Positions 35,084-39,802 of a stretch of DNA of 39,802 nucleotides are shown here, in pieces (the first letter of the stretch is position 1; each line of letters begins with the position of its first letter). Location: assembly GCA_902826775.1 (NCBI GenBank), contig CADEHE010000022.1:1-39802 (forward strand). Direction: 5' to 3'. The notes beneath the pieces were generated by a model. The model was not told the DNA's origin and made no database searches. It saw nothing but the letters and a program-made list of their open reading frames with translations. Position numbers and translations under genes: made by a program. This DNA comes from an uncultured Pseudomonadota bacterium (lineage in GTDB: Bacteria > Pseudomonadota > Gammaproteobacteria > Burkholderiales > JALYOK01).

Positions 35084-36187
35084 ATGGTCACTCGCCGCGG
35101 TTTCGTAAAACCATTTAGCACTCTCACAGCAGCCACTCTGCTAGCTGGCGTAAAAGGAGCGTTTGCTGTGACGAACAGCAAAAATACTTGGTTTATGCCA
35201 GACGAGAGTGGTCCTCACCTGCGCACATGGATGGCCTTTGGAGCCAGCCAAAAAATATGGGGCAAGAAGCTCCTGCCAGAAGTCCAGCGTAACTTGGCGG
35301 CCATTGCACTGACCATCGCGAAGTACGAACCTGTCTCGATGCTAGTTCGTGAACCTGACTTGCCAGTAGCCCAACGACTGATAGGGGACAAGGTTGAACT
35401 GATTGTCTGCCCGCTTGATGATTTGTGGATGCGCGACACCGGCCCGGTTTTCGTCGTGACTAAGAACGATGACAAAGCAGCCGTTGACTTCAACTTCAAC
35501 GGCTGGGGAGAGAAGCAGGACTTTGACAATGATGCTGAAGTCGCTGCGTTCGTCGCTCGGCGTAATGGCGTGCGCCGCATCCAGACCCACTTGGTACTCG
35601 AAGGCGGCGGGATTGAGGTTGACGGACACGGTACGGCGATCATTACCGAAAGTTGTGTGCTCAATGAAAACCGCAATCCCGGCGTCAGCAAGAGCCAATG
35701 CGAGCGAGAACTAAAGCGCCTGCTTGGTTTGGAAACAATCATCTGGTTGCCTGGCATCAAGGGCAAAGACATCACCGATGGACACACTGATTTTTATGCG
35801 CGCTTCGCGCGCCCCGGGGTAGTTGTCGCCGGCTATGATCCTGACCCCAAGTCTTTCGATCACGCGGTGACAAAGCGGCATCTGGAAATTTTACGCACTG
35901 CAACCGATGTCGAGGGCCGAAAACTAGAGTTAGTTGTTCTTGAAGCGCCCTCGAAGGTCCGCGAGAAATTTGCTAACGACGACTTCGCCGCTGGCTACGT
36001 CAACTTCTATGTTTGCAATGGCGCTGTAGTTGCCCCTGAGTTTGGCGATCACAAGGCCGATGCTGCGGCCAAGCGTGAACTGCAAAGAGTGTTTGCTGGG
36101 CGCGACGTTGTCCAGATCAACATTGACGGCATTGCAGCGGGTGGCGGAGGTATCCATTGCACAACACAGCAAGAACCAAAGCTCTAA
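35084..36187 (+). CDS. Cassette 4a: secreted agmatine/peptidyl-arginine deiminase
   Basis: This 367-residue protein of the PAD/agmatine deiminase (guanidino-modifying) family hydrolyses a guanidino group to citrulline-type product and ammonia. An N-terminal twin-arginine-like signal (TRRGFVKP, then a hydrophobic stretch ending AFA, residues 1-29) suggests export by Tat. Family motifs are LDDLWMRDTGPVFV, HLVLEGGGIEVDGHGT, DGHTDFYARF and the C-terminal catalytic cysteine in AGGGGIHCTTQQ. Agmatine deiminases are normally cytosolic, so an exported cassette copy is unusual. GAGGAGGT eight bases before ATG 35084 sets the start. Its stop falls in a truncated attC. Confidence 0.9.
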   Translation: MVTRRGFVKPFSTLTAATLLAGVKGAFAVTNSKNTWFMPDESGPHLRTWMAFGASQKIWGKKLLPEVQRNLAAIALTIAKYEPVSMLVREPDLPVAQRLIGDKVELIVCPLDDLWMRDTGPVFVVTKNDDKAAVDFNFNGWGEKQDFDNDAEVAAFVARRNGVRRIQTHLVLEGGGIEVDGHGTAIITESCVLNENRNPGVSKSQCERELKRLLGLETIIWLPGIKGKDITDGHTDFYARFARPGVVVAGYDPDPKSFDHAVTKRHLEILRTATDVEGRKLELVVLEAPSKVREKFANDDFAAGYVNFYVCNGAVVAPEFGDHKADAAAKRELQRVFAGRDVVQINIDGIAAGGGGIHCTTQQEPKL

Positions 36188-36220
36188 CAAGTCAATCCAG
36201 CCGTAAGGTTACACAATACA
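36182..36220 (+). repeat. Truncated attC (left half only)
   Basis: CTCTAACAAGTCAATCCAGC resembles the R'-L' end of many attC sites (GCCTAACAAGTC...), directly at the stop of the deiminase. No matching R'' follows within attC range; the next gene starts at 36234. The right half appears deleted, leaving cassettes 4a and 4b fused. Confidence 0.55.
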
Positions 36221-36233
36221 CAGGAGATACAGC

Positions 36234-36626
36234 ATGTTCAGCCACGTAATGGTCGGTACGAACGACATTGAGCGGTCCAAGCACTTCTATGACGCAGTAC
36301 TGGCCGTCCTTGGAGCCGGCGAGCCGTTCCGGAATCAAAACGCCACAGGGCAAGTGCGCCTGTTCTATCGGCACGAGGGGAGCTCGTTCTGCGTGAGCGA
36401 GCCGCTCAACGGCGAATTGGCCACCCACGCCAACGGCGGCACTATAGGGTTCAAGTGCAGTTCGCCAGATCAAGTGCAGAAGTTCCATGACACCGCAGTT
36501 GCGCATGGCGGTACGTCGATCGAACAGCCACCCGGCCTACGCGAGGGGAGCCTCGGCGCCATGTATCTGGCCTATGTTCGTGATCCCGATGGAAACAAGC
36601 TTTGCGCCCTTCACAGACCAAAGTGA
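36234..36626 (+). CDS. Cassette 4b: VOC (glyoxalase-fold) protein
   Basis: This 130-residue single-domain vicinal-oxygen-chelate protein has the layout of two beta-alpha-beta-beta-beta units. It starts MFSHVMVGTNDIERSKHFYD (metal ligand His at residue 4). It ends YLAYVRDPDGNKLCALHR, where family members usually carry a Glu ligand (DPDGN-x-E); here that position is Leu/Cys, so the metal site may be incomplete. Members are glyoxalases, dioxygenases or drug-binding resistance proteins. AGGAGAT lies before the ATG. No intact attC separates it from the deiminase gene 46 bp upstream. Confidence 0.85.
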   Translation: MFSHVMVGTNDIERSKHFYDAVLAVLGAGEPFRNQNATGQVRLFYRHEGSSFCVSEPLNGELATHANGGTIGFKCSSPDQVQKFHDTAVAHGGTSIEQPPGLREGSLGAMYLAYVRDPDGNKLCALHRPK

Positions 36627-36696
36627 GCCCAATCCTGCGCGGCAGCCCGCGCCCAGTCGCGCATCGAAGGTGCCACCTTACCGTTGGCTCAAGCGG

Positions 36697-36796
36697 AACG
36701 CGCCGAGACTCGCGCTTTGAAGCATCGCGCGAGTTCGTGCATCATCCCGGTGTTGCGCGTTCCCCGCGGCGCGCCCGTTAGATAGTTTCGTTAGGC
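36697..36796. repeat. Array repeat copy A, ending in core GTTAGGC
   Basis: This ~100-bp stretch aligns with 37880-37972: both share AACGCGCCG, GCTTTGAA, AGTTC, TGCATCATC and end TTTCGTT(A)GGC. Copy A finishes in a good R'' core GTTAGGC (36790-36796), with another possible core GTTAGAT at 36777-36783. No proper R' pairs with it: the nearest is GCCCAAT at 36627. On the minus strand it has a decayed version of the peptide seen in copy B (MMHELARCFKAR). Confidence 0.7.
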
Positions 36797-36800
36797 TCCT

Positions 36801-37175
36801 ATGAACTACGGTGGGGCAATCACCACAGATATTTCTCGGCTGCTCGAACTGTTCAGCGCCCGCTGCACCGAGCGCGAGACGCTGGATTGGTTGCGCGGTG
36901 CTGTTTCAGACCGAGCCAAGTGGGTCAAAGCACGTGGGGTCTTTGGCCAAATTAGGAACAAAACCCTGAAGGCCGAGCGAGACGGAAACGCAAGCTTGAA
37001 GGCGCAGTATCTCTTCGAGGAAATCTGCGCAAAAACACTTTATAACCTCAGTGGCGCGTCGCCCCCCTTCGACTCGGACTCTCCGTACTGGGTGGTTCCA
37101 AACGCGATTTCTTTGGCCCGTCACACTGGCGTGTCTGAAGCGGAAGTGTTGGCTTGTGTATCGCTTCGAGAATAG
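36801..37175 (+). CDS. Cassette 5a: unknown protein
   Basis: This 124-residue, mainly helical soluble protein is not assigned to a family. It has Trp-containing segments (ETLDWLRGAVSD, KWVKARGVFGQIRNKTL), a central helix FEEICAKTLYNLS, and an end SYWVVPN-like PYWVVPNAISLARHTGVSEAEVLACV. The start ATG is only 10 bp after the recombination point G36790, so there is no room for a standard SD and translation start depends on the junction. The NADAR gene follows 74 bp later without a recognisable attC. The two may be one two-gene cassette. Confidence 0.7.
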   Translation: MNYGGAITTDISRLLELFSARCTERETLDWLRGAVSDRAKWVKARGVFGQIRNKTLKAERDGNASLKAQYLFEEICAKTLYNLSGASPPFDSDSPYWVVPNAISLARHTGVSEAEVLACVSLRE

Positions 37176-37248
37176 TGAACCTCATGAATAACTCCGCAGT
37201 CGAAGGGGACGCAATGTCCATTCTTTAGGCATCGGAACCACCATCCGC

Positions 37249-37692
37249 ATGGAAGAACCACTCTATTTCTATACGAAGAGCATGCCCTTTTGGGGTCTGT
37301 CTAACTTCGCGCCTCCGGGAATCGAAGTTGATGGCGTCTACTGGGATACCATCGAGCACTACTTCCAAGCCCAGAAGTTTGGGGATCTCGCGCTCCGTGA
37401 ACGCATTCGGCGCGCGGCAACACCCAAGGATGCTCGAGAACTAGGGCAGAGCCGCCGCTATCCGCTTCGCGCAGACTGGGACTCGGTGCGAGAGGAAGTC
37501 ATGCTTTTCGCCTTGCGCCTGAAGTTCAACGTTCCATCTGCAAGAGCGCTGCTCCTTTCAACTGGCGAGCGCGAGCTAATTGAGAGTTCACCATACGACC
37601 ACTACTGGGCATGCGGCAAAGACGGCACTGGCCTCAATCGTCTTGGTCGACTCCTAATGCAAGTCCGCAGCGAGATCAGAAATGACGCCTAA
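37249..37692 (+). CDS. Cassette 5b: NADAR domain protein (YbiA-like)
   Basis: This 147-residue protein of the NADAR/YbiA family starts at LYFYTKSMPFWGLSNFAPPGIEVDG (split as LYFYTKSMPFWGLSNF). Conserved are WDTIEHYFQAQKF (about residues 35-47), a KF...R middle, LKFNVPSARALLLSTGERELIE and the closing YWACGKDGTGLNRLGRLLM. YbiA acts as an N-glycosidase on riboflavin intermediates. Other NADAR proteins reverse ADP-ribosylation of guanine in DNA/RNA and work as antitoxins or in phage conflict. Which applies here is unknown. The stop overlaps an R' box GCCTAAC (37687-37693), but no complete attC follows. Confidence 0.88.
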   Translation: MEEPLYFYTKSMPFWGLSNFAPPGIEVDGVYWDTIEHYFQAQKFGDLALRERIRRAATPKDARELGQSRRYPLRADWDSVREEVMLFALRLKFNVPSARALLLSTGERELIESSPYDHYWACGKDGTGLNRLGRLLMQVRSEIRNDA

Positions 37693-37811
37693 CCCACATA
37701 GAGTTTGATCGACAACGACTGGCGAGAAAAGGCCGTCTGCACAGTTTGATCTCTCTTATGTTGCGGCTGCGCGCGTTATCGGTCGCCGCTCCACACGCGC
37801 GTTCTGGAGTA

Positions 37812-37982
37812 TCAGTCCCTCAATATGATTCCGAGCGGCTTGCCGGGCATTACTTCATGGTGTTTAGCGTTGCCACCGTAACGCGCCGCTCGAGCTTTGA
37901 AAAATTGCGCAAGTTCCTGCATCATCTCCGTTGCACGTGTTGTCGGCGCGTCTTTTACCTCTTTCGTTGGCCCGGGCGGCAC
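37812..37982 (-). CDS. Short reverse-strand ORF in array repeat B
   Basis: A 56-residue minus-strand frame starts at GTG 37982. It is preceded by 13 more open codons without a start. Composition is protein-like: VPPGPTKEVKDAPTT, then a helix ATEMMQELAQFFKAR and a basic end KHHEVMPGKPLG. A decayed relative is encoded on the minus strand of copy A (MMHELARCFKAR), so the repeat seems to preserve coding sequence. It opposes all the cassette genes. It may be the tail of a gene from an inverted cassette or mobile piece. No SD and no known family. Confidence 0.4.
   Translation of the reverse strand: MPPGPTKEVKDAPTTRATEMMQELAQFFKARAARYGGNAKHHEVMPGKPLGIILRD
37880..37972. repeat. Array repeat copy B, ending GTTGGCC
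   Basis: Counterpart of 36697-36796, about 1.2 kb away in the same orientation, ending at the same kind of core (GTTGGCC, one base off G^TTRRRY). It looks better preserved on the coding side than copy A. Confidence 0.7.
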
Positions 37983-38117
37983 TGGGATTGGCTTCGGAAT
38001 AGATCGCAGCGGATTAACTCAGCGCCGCTCGCGGAATCGCTGGAGGACATCGCGTATTGCATGCAACGCGAGCACCCGTAGAGATAATTAAAAGGAATCC
38101 AAGGGGCCGTGCTCGCT

Positions 38118-38552
38118 ATGCCTACATCGCAAAATCTCAAGTTCACGGCGACGATCGAGAAGGACGTGGAGTTTCAACATCCGCCGGGCGCAGCATTGAT
38201 GCGTCGTCTGGCCGCAGAGTTGCCGACGGAAGGCTGGAACGCAAGCGCTATCGACAACTGGCGTGATTCCGGTTGGTCATTCATCTGTCGCAGAGGTTCA
38301 TCGGAACTTTCTGTCGCCATAAGTCAGATTCAGGCCGACGAGTGGATGTTGCAGGTCAGCCCTCAGCGCACGCCTGGGCTCATTGGAAGTTTGTTCGGTA
38401 GCAAGCCATCGGCGAGCGCCAGCGATGTACACGACTTGGCGCTGGCTGTTCATCGCGGTCTTAGCAACTTGCAGTATCTCCGCTGTCCGCAGTGGCGCTG
38501 GGATGGGTTTCCAGATGAGAAGCATTCAAGTGCAGAACCAGGCGCTGCCTAA
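38118..38552 (+). CDS. Cassette 6: unknown protein
   Basis: This 144-residue soluble protein is not assigned to a family. The N-terminus MPTSQNLKFTATIEKDVEF leads to a helix (ALMRRLAAELPTEGW). Strand-rich middle segments follow (GWSFICRRGSSELSVAISQIQ), then a Gly/Ser loop (LIGSLFGSKPSASASD) and a closing helix (VHDLALAVHRGLSNLQYLR). ATG 38118 is preferred over GTG 38109. The stop falls in the R' box of a clear attC, which marks it as a cassette gene. Confidence 0.78.
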   Translation: MPTSQNLKFTATIEKDVEFQHPPGAALMRRLAAELPTEGWNASAIDNWRDSGWSFICRRGSSELSVAISQIQADEWMLQVSPQRTPGLIGSLFGSKPSASASDVHDLALAVHRGLSNLQYLRCPQWRWDGFPDEKHSSAEPGAA

Positions 38553-38639
38553 CCATTGCGTCGAGCGGACGCCGGGAAAATGGCTGCGGCAGCGCGCGGT
38601 CGTCTCTGTGACCGGTGCCGCGCACGCGAGGCGTTAGCC
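38547..38639 (+). repeat. attC site of cassette 6
   Basis: R' GCCTAAC (38547-38553) overlaps the gene stop; R'' GTTAGCC (38633-38639) differs from GTTRRRY at one base. Inner TGCG and GCGC-rich arms are partly complementary. 93 bp. Confidence 0.78.
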
Positions 38640-38659
38640 TTCAGCACAAGGGAATAGTC

Positions 38660-38944
38660 ATGGCAAATCTAAGTGGGAGAACTGAAAATCTTGTGGCGCG
38701 GATGTTTCCTGACGAGCACGTGAGAGCAACTGTTCGCGACCGTTTGATGAGCGAATGCGGAAACGGGATCCCGTTCTGCGAAAATTCGAGTCCAGAAGGT
38801 CTTGAGCGAATTAGATTTGCGGTGCTAAAGCTCAGTAACGGAGATTTGGAGAAGCTGACGCGCGCAATCAAGCTAGCAAACGAGGATTGGCGTGATCTAT
38901 TCATGGCAGCGGACTTCGGTCATGACGTTCAAGCTCACAAATGA
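38660..38944 (+). CDS. Cassette 7: small unknown protein
   Basis: This 94-residue helical protein (MANLSGRTENLVARMFPDEH...) has no signal or membrane segment. A central CGNGIPFCE contains two cysteines six residues apart, followed by LERIRFAVLKLSNGDLEKLTRAI and an end DWRDLFMAADFG. Short proteins with a DWRDLL-type end of this size recur in cassette collections, but no function is known to me. The frame extends upstream through the attC; ATG 38660 is the first start inside the cassette. Confidence 0.75.
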   Translation: MANLSGRTENLVARMFPDEHVRATVRDRLMSECGNGIPFCENSSPEGLERIRFAVLKLSNGDLEKLTRAIKLANEDWRDLFMAADFGHDVQAHK

Positions 38945-39003
38945 GTGGTACACGCAAACGGTCGATGATTGATAACGGTAATCAATCCAGGTCTCGGGGA
39001 CCG

Positions 39004-39062
39004 CTTTAACACGGACGCGGCCGGATGAAGCCGCGCAGCGTCGATTTTGTCGGACGTAAGGC
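39004..39062 (+). repeat. Degenerate attC site of cassette 7
   Basis: R'-like CTTTAAC (39004-39010) and R''-like GTAAGGC (39056-39062) each differ from consensus at one base. The arms GACGCGGC / GCCGCGCAGCGTC are partly complementary. Probably still foldable but weakened. Confidence 0.5.
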
Positions 39063-39546
39063 GGCAGTGGCTAAACCAATCGCATCAAGCAAATGAGGCT
39101 AGGACTGAAATAAGCGGTGAAAATCCCATTCTCGACTTGGTCCGAAAAGTAACAGCTCGGCCGGGCTACACCAGCGCTGTCGGAACCAAGGTGCTTTTTG
39201 CCGAGCCCGGCGAAGTACACATGGAGCTAGAGCACAGGCAAGATTTGCTGCAGTTCAGTGGATTCTTCCATGGCGGCGTCATTAGCGGTCTGGCGGACCA
39301 CGCGGCAGGGGGTGCTGTCACGACGGCCCTCTCGCCCGGAAAGATCGCGGTGACGATAGATTTGCATGTGATTTTTTCGCCCCTGCAAGAGGGGAGCGAA
39401 TCATCGCAAAAGCAAGAGCGATTCAAGTAGGCAGTACTGTTTGCACGTCGAGGGTCGAAGTATTTTCGTCCTCCGGTCCCGACCAGCAACTGTGTGCCGT
39501 CGCTACCGTTGCGCTGCGGGTAGTCGACATGCCCGCATCGTCATGA
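39047..39546 (+). pseudogene. Cassette 8: PaaI-like thioesterase, frameshifted
   Basis: Two frames combine to one hotdog-fold acyl-CoA thioesterase of about 140-165 residues. The first part has EPGEVHMELEHRQDLLQF, then SGFFHGGVISGLADHAAGG (the conserved HGG...D active-site segment), then KIAVTIDLHVIF. At the T6 run (39372-39377) the frame breaks. The continuation GERIIAKARAIQVGST...VATVALRVVDMPASS is in another frame and ends at TGA 39544-39546. Restoring one T gives ...VIFFAPARGERIIAKAR, the expected family sequence. No ATG start is visible in frame; TTG 39047 is inside the attC-like site. Either decayed or a homopolymer read error. Confidence 0.8.
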
Positions 39547-39567
39547 TTATCCAAACACCCCTCGACA

Positions 39568-39628
39568 GCCCAACCGAGAGGGCGCTTGTACGCTGCATGT
39601 TCTGGCGCTATTTATCGGCTCGTTAGGC
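39568..39628 (+). repeat. attC site of cassette 8
   Basis: R' GCCCAAC (39568-39574) and R'' GTTAGGC (39622-39628), 61 bp, at the low end of attC length. Core boxes are good, but the inner arms are only weakly complementary. Confidence 0.65.
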
Positions 39629-39663
39629 CCGAGCGCTGTTCGCGTGAGCGCGATGCCGATTTA

Positions 39664-39679
39664 CTGTATATGAATACAG
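39664..39679. promoter_or_regulatory. LexA (SOS) box
   Basis: CTGTATATGAATACAG matches the E. coli consensus CTGT(AT)4ACAG type at 14 of 16 positions, with both CTGT and ACAG halves intact. It lies 35 bp after the last cassette core and 70 bp before an ORF start (ATG 39749) that runs off the window. Confidence 0.8.
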
Positions 39680-39747
39680 CCATCGAGGAATCGGTTCATC
39701 CGACGGCAGGAGCGGAATCGTGGAAATGATTATGTTTGTAGGTTGCC

Positions 39748-39802
39748 AATGAAGCCTCCTCGGAAAGTTGAGCCGATTTCAAGTAGAGTTTTTCTGACGA
39801 AG
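39748..39802. repeat. Right arm of exact 55-bp terminal inverted repeat; partial ORF
   Basis: Reverse complement of bases 1-55. On the plus strand ATG 39749 opens a frame MKPPRKVEPISSRVFLTK that continues past the end, matching the outward-running frame at the left end. Just upstream, GTG 39711 begins a 10-codon frame (MEMIMFVGCQ) after AGGAG that ends in an ATGA overlap with this ATG, so coupled translation is possible. Family not recognised. Confidence 0.6.

Larger units (their letters stand above)
37687..38117. other. Disrupted cassette junction
   Basis: R' GCCTAAC (37687-37693) begins a would-be attC, but the next core-like sequence is GTTGGCC at 37966-37972, 286 bp on and too far for a normal site. 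Between them lie AT/GC-mixed sequence and repeat copy B with a minus-strand ORF. An insertion into, or fusion of, cassette ends is the simplest explanation. The plus-strand ORF across this stretch (37746-38081) has unlikely composition and is not called. Confidence 0.5.
32171..39802. mobile_element. Chromosomal integron: intI, attI and cassette array
   Basis: An IntI-type recombinase (minus) is divergent from an attI core. At least six cassette units follow on the plus strand: 33255-33804, 33805-34423, 34424-35057, 35058-36790, 36791-38633 (several genes, possibly fused units), 38634-39056 (degenerate end), 39057-39622, and an open unit from 39623. The boundaries were set from R'' cores (G^TTRRRY) paired with R' (RYYYAAC) just after ORF stops. 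No resistance gene and no Tn402/class 1 features are present, so this looks like a sedentary chromosomal integron. Confidence 0.9.

Noticed and set aside
37746..38081. 111-codon plus-strand ORF between NADAR and cassette 6
   Set aside because: It is Arg/Cys/Trp-rich with no SD, and it covers a repeat whose other strand looks more protein-like.
1..39802. A 39.8-kb composite transposon bounded by the 55-bp repeats
   Set aside because: The content is mostly housekeeping, no transposase is visible, and the exact repeat length suits an assembly overlap.
1..39802. CRISPR arrays, rRNA or tRNA genes
   Set aside because: No regularly spaced direct repeats, tRNA cloverleaf or rRNA-like sequence was seen by eye on either strand.

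Overview
The window looks like chromosome from a Gram-negative proteobacterium, most likely a betaproteobacterium. It is moderately GC-rich and carries groES-groEL under a CIRCE element, a divergent argH / algZ-algR pair, an lptM-lysA pair, an AAKK-repeat histone H1-like protein, a DUF485-actP acetate symporter operon and a DUF4124 protein. The taxonomy is inferred from gene content and order only. The last 6.6 kb is a chromosomal integron.

Layout. 1-55 is one arm of an exact 55-bp inverted repeat whose other arm is 39748-39802. 360-2551 is the CIRCE-controlled groESL operon with its terminator. 2722-6469 holds an MFS carrier and the DUF485-actP operon. 6579-6755 is a short ORF resembling the C-terminus of a c-type cytochrome. 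6801-8714 is kup (minus). 8883-10666 is algR-algZ (minus), divergent from argH (10696-12108). Next come a MarR regulator with a cysteine-rich tail (minus), lptM-lysA (plus), the H1-like gene (plus), a membrane GGDEF protein and mgtE (minus), a HIT protein (plus), a four-PAS GGDEF-EAL protein and an ADP-forming acyl-CoA synthetase (minus). 23910-25298 holds two exported or membrane proteins (plus). 25374-28833 holds an acyl-CoA dehydrogenase, ApbE and a lipoprotein alpha/beta hydrolase (minus). 28957-31795 holds threonine ammonia-lyase, an unknown protein and a frameshifted SDR dehydrogenase. Two REPIN-like hairpin doublets, at 28957-29068 and 31876-32019, lie on either side of that block.

Integron. 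intI (32171-33133, minus) has the IntI-specific insertion and a complete catalytic set. It is divergent from an attI core at 33254-33260 and a cassette array that runs to the end of the window. Five attC sites are clear or plausible (33733, 34353, 34977, 38547, 39568), one is degenerate (39004) and one is truncated (36182). Cassette genes include an unknown protein, a GNAT acetyltransferase, a protein with a C-terminal membrane anchor, a Tat-type secreted agmatine/peptidyl-arginine deiminase, a VOC protein, an unknown protein next to a NADAR protein, two more unknowns and a frameshifted PaaI-like thioesterase. Two copies of a ~100-bp repeat, which encode related peptides on the opposite strand, sit inside the array. 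A near-consensus LexA box stands just before the final inverted-repeat arm.

How it fits together. The first 32 kb is housekeeping and signalling: protein folding, acetate, K+ and Mg2+ transport, arginine, lysine and isoleucine metabolism, c-di-GMP turnover and flavinylation. The integron is the accessory, adaptive part and holds most of the unknown proteins. Both window ends sit in the same repeat, so the segment is probably bounded by two outward-facing copies of a repeated element that the assembly could not cross.
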